Positions 34,798 to 46,048 of a DNA stretch of 64,000 nucleotides are shown here, in pieces. The position numbers were made by a program, and so were the translations under genes. The notes beneath the pieces are model-generated. The model did not search any database. It saw nothing but the letters and a program-made list of their open reading frames with translations, and was not told where the DNA came from. The DNA is taken from contig NZ_JNIS01000001.1 in NCBI RefSeq assembly GCF_000702625.1, forward strand, positions 868,001-932,000, written 5' to 3'. Origin of the DNA: Exiguobacterium oxidotolerans JCM 12280. GTDB taxonomy: Bacteria > Bacillota > Bacilli > Exiguobacteriales > Exiguobacteriaceae. Within the stretch, counting starts at the first letter, position 1. Every line of letters begins with the position of its first letter.

Positions 34798-35538
34798 TTA
34801 ATTACTCCAGTTCAACGATTCTAAAAAGTCATGAATGTCTCGGTGGAGCTTATCTTTTTCTTTGTCGAGCGTAATGACATGACCTGAGTTCTCATACCAG
34901 ATCAGCTCTTTTTGGAAGGCACTGACACCATCATGAATGATGTTGGCCGAGTCCGTGTTGATCATATGATCATTGCGGGCCTGGACGACGAGTGTCGGTG
35001 CATAGACATCTTCAAGTGAATCGCGTGTGTCTTTCAGCAACGCTTGTAAATCTTTTAAAGTCGGCATCGGTTCGAACGCTGCCATTTCTTGTTCGATTTG
35101 TTCCGGTGATTTTCCTTCTCGTTTCTTAAATTCGATAGCGTACTCGGTAACGCCTGCATACATGACGTCTTCACTTTTAATATAGGCGGGTGCGCACATC
35201 GGAATGACCGCTTTGACGGGACGGTTCATCGACAGTTTCAGTGACATGACGCCACCAAGCGATAATCCGCAGACGGCGATTTCGTCGTACCCTTTCGCGA
35301 CGAGCTCTTCGTACCCGTCGAGGACGTCCTGCCACCAGTCGGCTGGCCCAGTCTTCGTCAGCTCTTCGGGTGGGGCAGCGTGCCCTTTATATTGTGGGGC
35401 GAGTGATGTATAGCCCTGTTTTTGCAGGTAACGACCGAGGATCCGGACATCGGCACTCGATCCCGTGAAGCCGTGTAACAGCAAGACGGCCCGTTTGCCG
35501 GCTTCAAAAAAGAATGGTTTTGGTAATGTAATTTTCAT
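34798..35538 (-). CDS. Carboxylesterase (Est30/YvaK type)
   Basis: A 246-residue alpha/beta-hydrolase. Nucleophile Ser93 is in CGLSLGG, oxyanion residues near [11 protein letters not shown], acid in ARNDHMIN and base His in NSGHVITLD. This matches the monoacylglycerol-lipase/carboxylesterase YvaK of the secG-yvaK-rnr-smpB cluster. The natural substrate is uncertain, short-chain esters or monoglycerides being likely. Confidence 0.9.
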   Translation of the reverse strand: MKITLPKPFFFEAGKRAVLLLHGFTGSSADVRILGRYLQKQGYTSLAPQYKGHAAPPEELTKTGPADWWQDVLDGYEELVAKGYDEIAVCGLSLGGVMSLKLSMNRPVKAVIPMCAPAYIKSEDVMYAGVTEYAIEFKKREGKSPEQIEQEMAAFEPMPTLKDLQALLKDTRDSLEDVYAPTLVVQARNDHMINTDSANIIHDGVSAFQKELIWYENSGHVITLDKEKDKLHRDIHDFLESLNWSN

Positions 35539-35599
35539 AAAATGATTCCCCCTCTAACTCTATACCCCAAAATGAAAATTTAGAAATCGAGAAAACAAG

Positions 35600-35633
35600 A
35601 AAAAACGACAGCGCAAACGTACGGCTGTCGTTT
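35600..35633 (-). terminator. Terminator after secG
   Basis: Stem AAACGACAGC / GCTGTCGTTT with T-run on the minus strand, a few bases beyond the secG stop, so the esterase-rnr-smpB genes need another promoter or read-through. Confidence 0.8.
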
Positions 35634-35639
35634 CAATAC

Positions 35640-35873
35640 TCACTTATAAAAAGCGACGAGTAACGCCAAAATAAAGAATAATGCTCCTAAAACAGATGCC
35701 ACACGATTCAGGACCGCATCCAAGCCACGAGCTTTTTGGCGACCAAATAATTGTTCTGCCCCACCAGTTAATGCTCCGAGTCCAGCCGTACGGCCTGACA
35801 TCAAGAGAACGACGATGATGAGAAGAACGGAAACGACGATGAGGCCGACAAGAGCCACGTTATGAATGATCAT
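35640..35873 (-). CDS. secG: Preprotein translocase subunit SecG
   Basis: A 77-residue protein with two membrane helices and the family segment GLGALTGGAEQLFGRQKARGLDAVLNR between them. It assists SecYE in protein export. ATG 35873 is chosen because GAAGGAGG lies 7-8 nt upstream; the longer frame is leader sequence. Confidence 0.93.
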   Translation of the reverse strand: MIIHNVALVGLIVVSVLLIIVVLLMSGRTAGLGALTGGAEQLFGRQKARGLDAVLNRVASVLGALFFILALLVAFYK

Positions 35874-35966
35874 CGATGATCCTCCTTCAATAATATACGC
35901 TTCTTTCATTATAGAGAAAAACAGGTACGGGAACAAGGAATAGATTTAACGGATTCCAGTTCCTGC

Positions 35967-36010
35967 AAAAAAACATCAGTCGCTCAAGGATTGCTCCAGC
36001 GCGACTGATG
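35967..36010 (-). terminator. Terminator of the ribose operon
   Basis: Perfect 10-bp arms CATCAGTCGC / GCGACTGATG followed by seven T on the minus strand, right after rbsB. Confidence 0.9.
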
Positions 36011-36019
36011 ATAGAAGAC

Positions 36020-36934
36020 TTATTGTTTGATGAGATCGAGTTCGACTGGAATGTTCTTGTCGACTGTCTCGCCTTTCAAGTGTTTGACTGCTGTCTCGAT
36101 GCCCATCTTCCCGATTTCTGTCGGTTTTTGCGCAACTGTTCCTGCCATCTTGCCATCTTTAACGGCTTTGACAGCATCGTCTGTCGCGTCAAATCCGATG
36201 ACTTTGACATCTTCCATCCCGGCTGCTTTCAATGCTTCGACCGCACCGAGTGCCATTTCGTCATTGTGGGCGAAGACTGCTTTGATGTCTTTGTTGTTTT
36301 GAAGAATGTTTTCCATGACCGACAGACCTTTTGCCCGGTCGAAGTTTGCTGATTGTTTCGCAACGACGTCCAGTTTCCCGTCAACTGCCGCGTGGAAGCC
36401 TTCGCCACGGTCACGAGTTGCTGACGCACCTGGAATTCCTTCGAGTTCAACGACTTTTGCTTTGTCGCCGACGAGTTCGATCATGTATTCACCGGCTTGT
36501 TTTCCACCTGCGACATTATCCGACGCGATGTGGGCGATGACGTCACCGGCTTCTGCGTTCCGGTCGACTGTGATGACCGGGATGTTTGCATCGTTTGCTG
36601 TTTGGACGGCCGCACCAACGGCTGCTGAATCGGTTGGGTTGATCAAGATGAGATCAACTTTTTTCTGAATCATGTCTTCGATGTCGCTTGCTTGTTTTGC
36701 CGCATCATCTTGTGCATCGGCGACTTGCAGTGTTGCCCCTTGTGCTTTTGCTTCTTCTTCGGCACCATCTTTGAGTGAAACGAAGAACGGGTTGTTTAAT
36801 GTCGAGATTGAGAGACCAATCTTAAAGTCCTTTGTCTTCTTCTCTTTTTCCGTGTCGCTGCCTGGTTGCTCTGTCGAACACGCGGCTGCGAAGACCATCA
36901 ATGCCATCATGACGAGTGCGAGTAATTTTTTCAT
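36020..36934 (-). CDS. rbsB: Ribose ABC transporter substrate-binding lipoprotein
   Basis: A 304-residue periplasmic-binding-protein type 1 lipoprotein. The signal ends in lipobox FAAAC (Cys19); the mature protein has ISTLNNPFFVSLKDGAEEEA and the hinge VIGFDATDDAVKAVKDG typical of RbsB. Captures ribose for RbsAC. Last gene of rbsRKDACB. Confidence 0.95.
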   Translation of the reverse strand: MKKLLALVMMALMVFAAACSTEQPGSDTEKEKKTKDFKIGLSISTLNNPFFVSLKDGAEEEAKAQGATLQVADAQDDAAKQASDIEDMIQKKVDLILINPTDSAAVGAAVQTANDANIPVITVDRNAEAGDVIAHIASDNVAGGKQAGEYMIELVGDKAKVVELEGIPGASATRDRGEGFHAAVDGKLDVVAKQSANFDRAKGLSVMENILQNNKDIKAVFAHNDEMALGAVEALKAAGMEDVKVIGFDATDDAVKAVKDGKMAGTVAQKPTEIGKMGIETAVKHLKGETVDKNIPVELDLIKQ

Positions 36935-36964
36935 CTGTAATTTCCTCCTTCAAAATGTGTGAGA

Positions 36965-37933
36965 TTACGTCGTTTGTTTCCGGTCTGCGAGGACGGCGAA
37001 CAGGATGACGAGTCCTTTGACGACAAGTTGGAAGAACGATGACACACCAAGTAAGTTCAAACCGTTGTTGAGTGTTCCGATGATCAAGGCTCCAATCAAT
37101 GTTCCGACGATCCAACCGCGACCCCCGGATAAACTTGTCCCACCGAGGACGACGGCTGCGATCGCGTCGAGTTCATACGATGTTCCTGCTGTCGGTTGTG
37201 CCGAGTTGAGGCGTGACGTCAGGATGATACCGGCAAGTGCTGCCATCAAGCCGGATAGCGAGTAAATCATGATTTTGACTTTGTTGACTTGAATCCCCAT
37301 CAATTTTGCCGCTTCTTCATTCCCACCAATGGCATATGTGTAACGCCCGAACGTCGTTTTCTTCAAGATGAAGTAAAGGACCGCGAAGGCGATTAACATC
37401 GTGACGACCGGTACAGGGAAGATCCAGAAGTAACCCCGACCGAATAATTCAAACCATCCCCCTTGCCCGAGTCCCGTGATGGGTCGTCCGTCCGTATAGA
37501 CGAGCGTCAAGCCACGGAAGATCGTCATCGTCGCCAGTGTCGCGATGAACGGTGCGACTTTCCCGAGTGAGATGACCATGCCGTTTAACGCACCCATGAT
37601 AGCACCGACGATCAGTCCGGCGAGCACGGCAATAATGGCTGACGTTCCATCCGTCATCAGTCCGGCGACGAACGCCGACGATAAGGCGAGAATCGAACCG
37701 ACCGATAAATCAATTCCGCCCGTCAAGATGACGAACGTCATCCCGAAGGCAATCAAGGCGTTGATCGACACTTGGCGTAAAATGTTGAATAAGTTATTGA
37801 GTGTTAAAAAGTCCGGTTCCATAATCGATACGACGAGCACGATCGCGAACAGTCCGGCGAGCGGACCGAGCTTCTGCCCGATTCCGAGCCGACGTGGTTT
37901 CTTTTCCGTCAGTTTCCCTTGCATCAATTCCAT
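36965..37933 (-). CDS. rbsC: Ribose ABC transporter permease
   Basis: A 322-residue BPD_transp_2 permease with eight to ten membrane spans; conserved segments GGIDLSVGSILALSSAF and VVLGGTSLSGGRG are seen. ATG 37933 is chosen as GGAGG lies 8 nt upstream, 1 bp after the rbsA stop. Forms the ribose channel with RbsA. Confidence 0.94.
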   Translation of the reverse strand: MELMQGKLTEKKPRRLGIGQKLGPLAGLFAIVLVVSIMEPDFLTLNNLFNILRQVSINALIAFGMTFVILTGGIDLSVGSILALSSAFVAGLMTDGTSAIIAVLAGLIVGAIMGALNGMVISLGKVAPFIATLATMTIFRGLTLVYTDGRPITGLGQGGWFELFGRGYFWIFPVPVVTMLIAFAVLYFILKKTTFGRYTYAIGGNEEAAKLMGIQVNKVKIMIYSLSGLMAALAGIILTSRLNSAQPTAGTSYELDAIAAVVLGGTSLSGGRGWIVGTLIGALIIGTLNNGLNLLGVSSFFQLVVKGLVILFAVLADRKQTT

Positions 37934-37934
37934 G

Positions 37935-39413
37935 TCATTGTCCTCCTGTCGCAAGTGTCATGATACTTTCTTGCGTCGCCTCTTGTTGTTCGAGCATTCC
38001 GCTCACTTGCCCCTCCCGCATCACGTAGACACGGTCACTCATCCCGAGAATCTCCGGGAGGTCGGAACTGATCATGATGATCGCGACACCAGACGCGGCG
38101 AGCTCATTCATGATCAGGTAAATTTCTTTTTTCGCCCCGACGTCGACACCACGTGTCGGTTCGTCGAGGATCAAGACATCCGGTTTCGTCCCGAGCCACT
38201 TCGCGAGGACGACCTTTTGTTGGTTCCCACCGGAGAGCGACTTCGCCGGTTGATCCATCGAACTGTGACGGACGGATAACGACTTGAGATAGCCTTCCGC
38301 GAACTGGCGCTCCGACTGATTGGAGATGACACCCGACTTCGCTAACGACCGGATCGTCGGTAAGGAGATGTTCTCTCGGAGTGAGAAGTCGAGGAACAAG
38401 CCCTCGCCTTTTCGATCTTCCGTCAAGAACCCAAGTCCTTGTTTGATCGCATCGTGCGGTGATTTGATATTGATGACGTTGCCGTTTAAGCGGATTGTTC
38501 CCGCCTTCAAGCGATCGACACCGAACAGACCACGCATGACTTCCGTCCGTCCCGCTCCCATCAAACCGGAGAAGCCGACGATTTCACCGGCCCGGACGGA
38601 AAACGAAACATCTTCGAACCGTTTTCCGGTCGCTCCCGTCACTTCTAAGACCGTGTCACCGTGTGTGACCTTGCGTTCCGGGTAGCGTTCACCCATCTCG
38701 CGTCCGACCATTTCACGGACGATCTGTTCAAATGATGTCTCAGCAATCCGGTGGGTCGAGACGGAGACACCGTCCCGCAAGACAGTGATCCGGTCACAAA
38801 GTTCGAAGATTTCTTCCATCCGGTGCGAGATGTAGACAATCGAGACGCCTTGCTCGCGTAACGCCGTCGCGACACTGAACAGGGCGCGAATCTCACGTTC
38901 CGTCAAGGCGGCCGTCGGTTCATCCATGATGATGACCTTTGCGTGCGTCATCAGTGCTTTTGCAATTTCAATCATCTGTTGTTGTCCGACCGATAACGTC
39001 CGCGCCAGTTGATTGACATCCATGAAGACGTTTAGTTCCGCCAGTTCCCGTTCGGCGAGCCGTTTCATTTCCGCCTGTTTCAACACACCGAAGCGCGATT
39101 TCAACTCACGACCGAGAAACAGATTTTCCGTCACCGTCAAATCAGGCAGGATGTTTAACTCCTGGTGAATGAAGGCAATCCCCGCTTCTTCCGCCAGTTT
39201 CGGATTTTTATAGTGTTGTTCGACACCGTCGACTTGAATCGTTCCCTCGTCCGCTTTGTGGACACCAGTCAAGATTTTCATCAGCGTTGACTTACCGGCT
39301 CCGTTCTCACCCATCAAGGCGTGAATTTCACCTGTAGCAAGTTCGAAGTCGACACCCTTTAAGACGGGCACGGGACCAAACGCTTTTGTGATTCCTGTCA
39401 TCTCAATGTGCAT
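37935..39413 (-). CDS. rbsA: Ribose ABC transporter, duplicated ATP-binding protein
   Basis: A 492-residue protein with two ABC domains in tandem. First: Walker [10 protein letters not shown], signature LSVGQQQM, Walker [12 protein letters not shown]. Second: degenerate Walker A region GLMGAGRTE, signature LSGGNQQKV, Walker [13 protein letters not shown]. The degenerate second P-loop is normal for sugar ABC-A2 ATPases. Energises RbsC. Confidence 0.95.
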   Translation of the reverse strand: MHIEMTGITKAFGPVPVLKGVDFELATGEIHALMGENGAGKSTLMKILTGVHKADEGTIQVDGVEQHYKNPKLAEEAGIAFIHQELNILPDLTVTENLFLGRELKSRFGVLKQAEMKRLAERELAELNVFMDVNQLARTLSVGQQQMIEIAKALMTHAKVIIMDEPTAALTEREIRALFSVATALREQGVSIVYISHRMEEIFELCDRITVLRDGVSVSTHRIAETSFEQIVREMVGREMGERYPERKVTHGDTVLEVTGATGKRFEDVSFSVRAGEIVGFSGLMGAGRTEVMRGLFGVDRLKAGTIRLNGNVINIKSPHDAIKQGLGFLTEDRKGEGLFLDFSLRENISLPTIRSLAKSGVISNQSERQFAEGYLKSLSVRHSSMDQPAKSLSGGNQQKVVLAKWLGTKPDVLILDEPTRGVDVGAKKEIYLIMNELAASGVAIIMISSDLPEILGMSDRVYVMREGQVSGMLEQQEATQESIMTLATGGQ

Positions 39414-39425
39414 CGTGCTTCCCCC

Positions 39426-39815
39426 TTAAAAAATGACACCGGCGTGTAAAATTACATTGGCGTAAGGCGTCGCTTCTCCTGTCCGGATGATGACTTTTGC
39501 CTGCTTCGTCAGCTCTTTAAACGCTTCGTGCGAGACGTATTCCGTCGTCACGTTTAATTGACTGACCGTAGTGAGCGCCGCTTCGTTCGCATCTTTGATT
39601 TCGGTTGCGAGTGTCACCTGTTCGACTGCCATGTCGTCCGCGACGACGCGCAAGACGTCGGCAAACGCCGGTGTCCCGAGCTCGAGCGCTAAATCAATCC
39701 GCTCAACGCCCGTCGGAATCGGTAAACCACAATCAGCGATGACGACCATATCGGTATGACCGAGATCTGCTAAGACTTTACTGATATGACTGTTCAAAAT
39801 ACCGTGTCGTTTCAT
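39426..39815 (-). CDS. rbsD: D-ribose pyranase
   Basis: A 129-residue enzyme that interconverts pyranose and furanose ribose so the sugar can be phosphorylated. Catalytic His20 is in LADLGHTD, with ADCGLPIP and the C-terminal [13 protein letters not shown]. Overlaps rbsK by 4 nt. Confidence 0.95.
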   Translation of the reverse strand: MKRHGILNSHISKVLADLGHTDMVVIADCGLPIPTGVERIDLALELGTPAFADVLRVVADDMAVEQVTLATEIKDANEAALTTVSQLNVTTEYVSHEAFKELTKQAKVIIRTGEATPYANVILHAGVIF

Positions 39816-40690
39816 GCTTCGACCTCCATCTGTTCCCGCGATGGCATGCCGCCTTGAGCACCGAGCGCCCGAACGGACATACCGGCCGCTTTGTTCGCAA
39901 AGCGAATCGCTTCCGTCAATGACTTTCCTTCCGTCAACGCGACAGCGAGTGCCCCGTTGAACGTATCACCGGCCCCTGTCGTATCAACGACGTCCGTCTT
40001 AATCGCCGGGACCGTCACAATCGCGTCGCCGTCATAAAAACGGGCGCCCCGGCTGCCTTCGGTCACAATCAATTTATTCGGATACTGACTTAACCAATGT
40101 TCAAGCGGTTGCTGTTGTCCAAAAATCAAACCGCATTCATGTTCGTTTGGTGTCAGGTATGTCACGTCTGCGAGCAACTCGTCGTCCAGGACGATGGCTG
40201 GCGCCGGATTCAAGATAACGGGAATACCGTGCTCTTTTCCGTAACGCGCCACCTGTTTGACGGTTTGGAGCGGAATTTCGAGCTGTAATAAAATCATGTC
40301 CGTCTGACCGAGCAAGCTGTCGAGCTGGCTCTCGTCATAGACGACGGCGAGGTTCGCCGACTGGACGACGACGATCGAGTTGTCGCCTTCCGCGAGCGTG
40401 ATATGGGCCGTCCCCGTCCGTTCGTTCGTGATCGTCTGCAGGTGCGTCGTCCCGACGTGTTCCGCTTCAAAGTTTTGGCGAATCGCTGTACCGCTCGCAT
40501 CGTCACCGATGCACCCGACCATCTCGACGCTCCCGCCGAGCCGGGCGACCGCGACTGCTTGATTCGCCCCCTTACCACCCGGGACGGTATGGAACGCTGA
40601 GCCGATGACTGTTTCACCCGCTAACGGACGACGGTCGCTTTCGACGACCAGGTCCATCGAGATACTCCCTACTACACTGATTTGTTTCAT
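39812..40690 (-). CDS. rbsK: Ribokinase
   Basis: A 292-residue PfkB-family sugar kinase. N-terminal [10 protein letters not shown], sugar-binding [10 protein letters not shown], and the catalytic [13 protein letters not shown] with its general base Asp. Makes ribose-5-phosphate. Overlaps rbsR and rbsD by 4 nt each, so expression is coupled. Confidence 0.95.
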   Translation of the reverse strand: MKQISVVGSISMDLVVESDRRPLAGETVIGSAFHTVPGGKGANQAVAVARLGGSVEMVGCIGDDASGTAIRQNFEAEHVGTTHLQTITNERTGTAHITLAEGDNSIVVVQSANLAVVYDESQLDSLLGQTDMILLQLEIPLQTVKQVARYGKEHGIPVILNPAPAIVLDDELLADVTYLTPNEHECGLIFGQQQPLEHWLSQYPNKLIVTEGSRGARFYDGDAIVTVPAIKTDVVDTTGAGDTFNGALAVALTEGKSLTEAIRFANKAAGMSVRALGAQGGMPSREQMEVEA

Positions 40691-41667
40691 ATTTGTTCAT
40701 CCTTCCGCTTCGTCGTTTCCCGTTCGATGACTTCGACCGTCAACTCATGATGGACGGCCGCGATTTCTTTTCCTTCAATTCGTTGAATCAGCAACTTCGC
40801 CGCCAGTTCCCCCATCTGATAAATCGGCTGGGCGATCGTCGTCAGTGGCGGTGAAATCATTTGCCCGAGCTCGATTCCGTCATACCCGATGACTTGCAGT
40901 TGCTCAGGAATCGCAATCCCACGTTCTGCCGCGACTTGAATCGTTGCCGCTGCGATGACATCGTTCGCTGCAAAAATTCCGTTACAGGTATAGTGGTCGA
41001 ACAAATAGTTCGCCGCGTCGAGTGCGCCTTGAAAATGAAACGGTGACTCGATGCTTGCGACGAGATGTTTTCCTGCGACTTCTTCAAAACCATCCCGGCG
41101 TTTTTTGATCGTCGGTAACTTTGACGGCCCACTGATGACGACGAGTTCATCCGCTCCGTGATTGAGTAAAAATTGGGCTGCCTTCTTCCCGCCGTCGTAT
41201 CCGTTTGATGTGACGGTCGGGATCGCTCCTTGTAACACCCGGTCGAGTGCGACGATTGGCACTTCGATGGTTTCATAGTTCGGGTTGTTCGAGTAGTTCG
41301 TCGTAATGATCAATCCATCGACATGCATCGCTTCGAGAGACTGGATATATTCTTGTTCTTTCTGAAACTGTTCATCCGTGTTACACAAAATCACTTGGTA
41401 TCCATGCTTATGTGCCATATCCTCGACGGCACGTGCCAGTTGGGGAAAATAAGGGTTTGTGATGTCCGGTACGATCAATCCAATCAATCCTGATCGTTTT
41501 TGAAACAAGGAACGGGCGACACGATTCGGTCGATAATCAAGCTGTTTAACCGCTTGAAGCACCGCCTCACGCGCTTTTTCGCTGACATATCCTTTTTCAT
41601 TCATGACGCGTGATACCGTTGCGACTGATACATTTGCCACTTTCGCTACTTCCCGGATGGTCGACAT
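40687..41667 (-). CDS. rbsR: Ribose operon repressor, LacI family
   Basis: A 326-residue LacI/GalR regulator. DNA-binding helix-turn-helix TIREVAKVANVSVATVSRVM at residues 2-21 and a hinge helix, then a PBP-like sugar domain. First gene of the ribose operon; it should bind the perfect palindrome in its own promoter and release it when ribose is present. Confidence 0.94.
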   Translation of the reverse strand: MSTIREVAKVANVSVATVSRVMNEKGYVSEKAREAVLQAVKQLDYRPNRVARSLFQKRSGLIGLIVPDITNPYFPQLARAVEDMAHKHGYQVILCNTDEQFQKEQEYIQSLEAMHVDGLIITTNYSNNPNYETIEVPIVALDRVLQGAIPTVTSNGYDGGKKAAQFLLNHGADELVVISGPSKLPTIKKRRDGFEEVAGKHLVASIESPFHFQGALDAANYLFDHYTCNGIFAANDVIAAATIQVAAERGIAIPEQLQVIGYDGIELGQMISPPLTTIAQPIYQMGELAAKLLIQRIEGKEIAAVHHELTVEVIERETTKRKDEQI

Positions 41668-41688
41668 GATTTCGCCACCTCTTTCTTT

Positions 41689-41702
41689 TGATAACGCTTA
41701 CA
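41689..41702. promoter_or_regulatory. cre-like site (CcpA) upstream of rbsR
   Basis: TGATAACGCTTACA matches the Bacillus cre consensus TGWAANCGNTNWCA at 13 of 14 positions. It lies between the promoter and the rbsR start, a typical roadblock position for carbon catabolite repression. Confidence 0.7.
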
Positions 41703-41708
41703 ATATGT

Positions 41709-41737
41709 ATCATATTGTGTAACCGGTTACACATCAA
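41709..41737 (-). promoter_or_regulatory. Ribose operon promoter
   Basis: Minus-strand TTGATG (41732-41737), 17-bp spacer, TATGAT (41709-41714). The spacer is almost entirely the RbsR palindrome. Confidence 0.75.
41716..41733. promoter_or_regulatory. RbsR operator
   Basis: An 18-bp perfect palindrome, TGTGTAACCGGTTACACA, with the central CG typical of LacI-family sites, located between -35 and -10 of the rbs promoter. Binding would exclude RNA polymerase. Confidence 0.8.
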
Positions 41738-41802
41738 CCGTTTTCCGTAAAATATATTTTATTTATTTTATTCCGCTTACTTTCTAAAACTCCATACATA
41801 GC

Positions 41803-41848
41803 AAAAAAGTACGAAAAAACGCTTCATACGAACGTTTTCCGTACTTTT
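41803..41848 (-). terminator. Terminator after the small membrane protein gene
   Basis: Stem AAAAGTACGgAAAACG / CGTTTTtTCGTACTTTT on the minus strand, starting at the stop codon of the 41848-42180 gene. Confidence 0.75.
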
Positions 41849-42180
41849 CAAGAGTGTTGGTGTCGTTTTTTGAAAGCTCTTCGAAGGATCGCAATGACGA
41901 ACGCGAGGATTGCGAGCGGTTCGAATAAGTAGATCAGCAAAAATGTAACATCGATGATGGCATCTTGCGGATTGTAACGTAAGATATAAATCGCACCCGG
42001 TAGTAAGGCAATCAATCCCCCGACACCCAGGATGGTTCCGATGATTAAACTTTGTCGTGAGAAACGACTCGTGATTTGGTAAAGTCCGATGAATAGAATC
42101 AATTCCGTGAAATAGATGATACGTAACGGAATATCGTCAATCGATGTTTCCATTCCTAGAAATAAATAACGAAACAGCAT
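41848..42180 (-). CDS. Small membrane protein of unknown function
   Basis: A 110-residue protein with three predicted membrane helices (about residues 18-35, 43-65 and 75-100) and a basic RRAFKKRHQHS tail. I do not recognise a family. ATG 42180 is preferred because GGGGAGGGGGA lies upstream; the longer frame (to 42258) starts with an unlikely Cys-rich leader. It is transcribed towards the ribose operon but closed off by a terminator. Confidence 0.6.
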   Translation of the reverse strand: MLFRYLFLGMETSIDDIPLRIIYFTELILFIGLYQITSRFSRQSLIIGTILGVGGLIALLPGAIYILRYNPQDAIIDVTFLLIYLFEPLAILAFVIAILRRAFKKRHQHS

Positions 42181-42334
42181 AGTTCTTCCCCCTCCCCGTT
42201 CTTTCTTCTGTACCCGGTTATTGATTCGATTAATGCATTGAATGCAACTTGACTGCATATCCTAGCTTAATTTAGGGAATTAAAGTAGAGGATAGGAGTT
42301 AAATCAAGGATATAAGAGAAAGTTGGGGGTTTTG

Positions 42335-42655
42335 ATGAAAGAAGAATATTCGATGAAAGTCGTCAGTTGTTTAAATGACTTTTTTAAAAATAACGAAGAA
42401 CCACTCGAAGTCGATTTACTGCGGGGCCTTCCTCCCGTCGTCTTGTTGCTAAAAGATGGAGCAAAACGATCATTTCCTGTCGAAACCAATCTTCATGATG
42501 AATTGCTCAGTGACATCAAGCGACTTGTTCAAGAATGTCTGGATCCGGAGACCTTGCGTAATCTTGACATCGACACCGATTTACCCGATTTTTTTGTCAC
42601 GAAAGCACCACTGTATTCACCGTATCATTACCTCGTTACGTTTATCGAGGATTGA
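42335..42655 (+). CDS. Small soluble protein of unknown function
   Basis: A 106-residue acidic protein without signal or membrane segment. The sequence (SCLNDFFKNNEEP, VVLLLKDGAKRSFPVETN) gives no family I can name. ATG 42335 follows GGGGG by 6 nt; a TTG at 42323 is less likely. The gene is followed by a good terminator (42686-42720), which supports a real transcription unit. It converges on eno with the repeat pair between. Confidence 0.6.
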   Translation: MKEEYSMKVVSCLNDFFKNNEEPLEVDLLRGLPPVVLLLKDGAKRSFPVETNLHDELLSDIKRLVQECLDPETLRNLDIDTDLPDFFVTKAPLYSPYHYLVTFIED

Positions 42656-42685
42656 TTTCAAAGTGTAAAATTTCACTTTAATATT

Positions 42686-42720
42686 ACGGGATTCGACATT
42701 GAGTCGGATCTCGTTTTTTT
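42686..42720 (+). terminator. Terminator of the 42335-42655 gene
   Basis: Stem ACGGGATTCGAC / GTCGGATCTCGT followed by seven T on the plus strand. Confidence 0.8.
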
Positions 42721-42736
42721 ACATTTACCAAAAAAA

Positions 42737-42861
42737 TCATTCATTCGCTCGCTTTTCTAGGGCGGGACGCAAGCCGCGGAGCTCTTTTCAGATCTCCGGG
42801 TCTCGCCTGTCCCTGACGGAAGCGTCGCTTCCTTCTCCCTTAGAAGTCGAGCTATGAATGA
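42737..42861 (+). repeat. Three-way-junction intergenic repeat, copy A2
   Basis: Core 42748-42851, CTCGCTTTTCTAGGGCGGG to TAGAAGTCGAG, is nearly identical to A1 in its conserved blocks (GGGACGCAAGCCGCG, CTGTCCCTGACGGAAGC, GCTTCCTT). The long-arm cap has changed to GGAGCTC/GATCTCC but still pairs, and the short hairpin is GGAAGC-GTC-GCTTCC. Unique arms TCATTCAT / ATGAATGA extend the stem. It follows the 42335-42655 gene and its terminator. Confidence 0.85.
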
Positions 42862-42888
42862 CTTTCCTTATTTCCTATAAACGGGGGT

Positions 42889-43027
42889 CACTTATTTCAT
42901 GCGACTCCTACAGGAAAAAGTGCAAGCCTGCTTGCGCTGTCAGAGACAAACAAGACCCGATTTCCTGCCTACAAGAGGCAGGGAAACTGGCTTGTGTCTC
43001 GCCTGAGGAAAGTGCGTGAAATAAGTG
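42889..43027 (-). repeat. Three-way-junction intergenic repeat, copy B2
   Basis: Reverse copy, paired with A2 across 27 bp. Read on the minus strand it has CACTTTCCTCAGGCGAGAC, GGGTCTTGTTTGTCTCTGAC and CCTGTAGGAGTCG; the long-arm cap is an extended TTTCCCTGCC/GGCAGGAAA hairpin and the short hairpin is GCGCAAGC/GCTTGC. The outer arms CACTTATTTCA / TGAAATAAGTG are specific to this copy. It points the same way as eno. Confidence 0.82.
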
Positions 43028-43088
43028 TGATCCCGTCTCCCCCCCTTAGGAAAGCTAGTGAATCGGTTTTGTTTTTAAACTACAGGAC

Positions 43089-43121
43089 AAAAAAACAGCC
43101 CCTCGCTAAGCGAGAGACTGT
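43089..43121 (-). terminator. Terminator of the glycolytic operon after eno
   Basis: Stem ACAGTCTCTCGC / GCGAGGGGCTGT with a TTA loop and seven T on the minus strand, 17 bp beyond the eno stop. Confidence 0.85.
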
Positions 43122-43137
43122 CGACTCAATCCGTAAA

Positions 43138-44430
<1,293 letters not shown>

Positions 44431-44500
44431 TTAAATTCGCTCCTTTTAGTTGAAAAAATAGTGTGTGTTGCTTTGTTAGACGTTTATTCCATCGACGGGA

Positions 44501-46048
44501 TTATTTCTTTAGTACGATGGATTTACCCGTCATTTCTGACGGCTGATCTGCGCCAAGTAGATCAAGTAATGTTGGTGCTAAATCCGCTAATGCGCCTGTA
44601 AGTGGCTCGAGAAGCTCGACGTCTTCGACTGTCACGATACATGGTACCGGTTCTGTCGTATGGGCCGTCATCTTGCTGCCATCTTTATTGAGCACTTTAT
44701 CGGCATTTCCGTGGTCAGCAGTCACGATTGCTGCGCCACCTTTGCTGATGATCAAGTCAACGACTTTACCGAGACATTCATCAACTGCTTCGATTGCCTT
44801 GATTGTCGGTTCGAGCATGCCCGAGTGACCGACCATGTCCGGGTTCGCGAAGTTCAGGATGATGGCATCATGTTTGTCGGAATTGATCGCTTCAACAAGC
44901 GCATCCGTTACTTCATAAATGCTCATCTCTGGTTGTAAGTCGTATGTTGCGACTTTCGGCGACGGGATTAAGATACGATCTTCGCCTTCATACGGTTCTT
45001 CACGCTGTCCGTTGAAGAAGAACGTGACGTGTGGATACTTTTCAGTTTCCGCGATCCGTAATTGTTTTAAACCTTGCTTCGAGAGCGTTTCTCCAAGCGT
45101 GTTTTTGATGTCTTCTGGTGGGAAGACGATATCCGTATCAATCGCATCCGAGTACTTCGTCATGGAGACGAGCAGCAGGTTCTTCGGTGCATTGTCCGGA
45201 AGTTCGAATCCTGTGAATCCAGCTTTCTCTTTGTAGACCTTCGCCAGTTGAATCGCACGGTCAGGGCGGTAGTTAAAGAACATGATTGCATCGTTGTCGT
45301 GGATCGGTGCGACTGGCGTACCGTCTTCCTGCACGACGACGGTTGGTTCGATGAACTCGTCCGTAACGTCCTTCGTATATGATTCTTCTACCATGCCGAT
45401 TGGGTCTTTTGTTGTCGGGCCTTCACCGTATGTGATGACGTCATAAACTTTCTTGACGCGCTCCCAACGGTTGTCGCGGTCCATTGCATAATAACGCCCA
45501 GAGATACTTGCGAATTGACCAACGTGAAGTTCGTCCATTTTCGCTTGTACGTCACGGAGGAAACCAGCACCCGATTGTGGATCACAATCGCGGCCATCCG
45601 TGAAGGCATGCAAGTAAACTTTTTCGATTTCGTGAAGTTTTGCGAATTCAAGAACGGCATACAAGTGATTGATGTGACTGTGGATTCCACCGTCAGATAC
45701 TAAACCAAAGATATGGAGTGCTGAATCATGTTTCTTCACGTGACCTGCCGCATCGTTCATCGCTTGACGCGAGAAGAACGAGCGATCTTTGACGGCATTG
45801 TTGATTCGGGATAGCGATTGATAGACGACGCGACCTGCCCCGATGTTAAGGTGACCCACTTCTGAGTTCCCCATTTGACCTTCAGGCAAACCGACGTATT
45901 CCCCTTTCGCATTCAACAACGTATGCGGATATTTGTTCCAAAAGCGATCGAAGTTCGGTTTGTTTGCTGCTGTCACAGCATTCCCGAATTCTTCATCACG
46001 CATACCGAAACCATCAAGGATGATAAGTGCGACTGGACGTTTTTTCAT
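44501..46048 (-). CDS. gpmI: 2,3-bisphosphoglycerate-independent phosphoglycerate mutase
   Basis: A 515-residue alkaline-phosphatase-fold mutase with manganese. Nucleophile Ser62 is in [16 protein letters not shown] and the metal motif ILDGFG (Asp12); the C-terminal TADHGNADK completes the site. Starts directly after tpiA. Confidence 0.97.
   Translation of the reverse strand: MKKRPVALIILDGFGMRDEEFGNAVTAANKPNFDRFWNKYPHTLLNAKGEYVGLPEGQMGNSEVGHLNIGAGRVVYQSLSRINNAVKDRSFFSRQAMNDAAGHVKKHDSALHIFGLVSDGGIHSHINHLYAVLEFAKLHEIEKVYLHAFTDGRDCDPQSGAGFLRDVQAKMDELHVGQFASISGRYYAMDRDNRWERVKKVYDVITYGEGPTTKDPIGMVEESYTKDVTDEFIEPTVVVQEDGTPVAPIHDNDAIMFFNYRPDRAIQLAKVYKEKAGFTGFELPDNAPKNLLLVSMTKYSDAIDTDIVFPPEDIKNTLGETLSKQGLKQLRIAETEKYPHVTFFFNGQREEPYEGEDRILIPSPKVATYDLQPEMSIYEVTDALVEAINSDKHDAIILNFANPDMVGHSGMLEPTIKAIEAVDECLGKVVDLIISKGGAAIVTADHGNADKVLNKDGSKMTAHTTEPVPCIVTVEDVELLEPLTGALADLAPTLLDLLGADQPSEMTGKSIVLKK

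Noticed and set aside
42661-42685. Hairpin AAGTG...CACTT as a second terminator before repeat A2
   Set aside because: It is short and followed by mixed sequence; the stem at 42686-42720 is the clear terminator.
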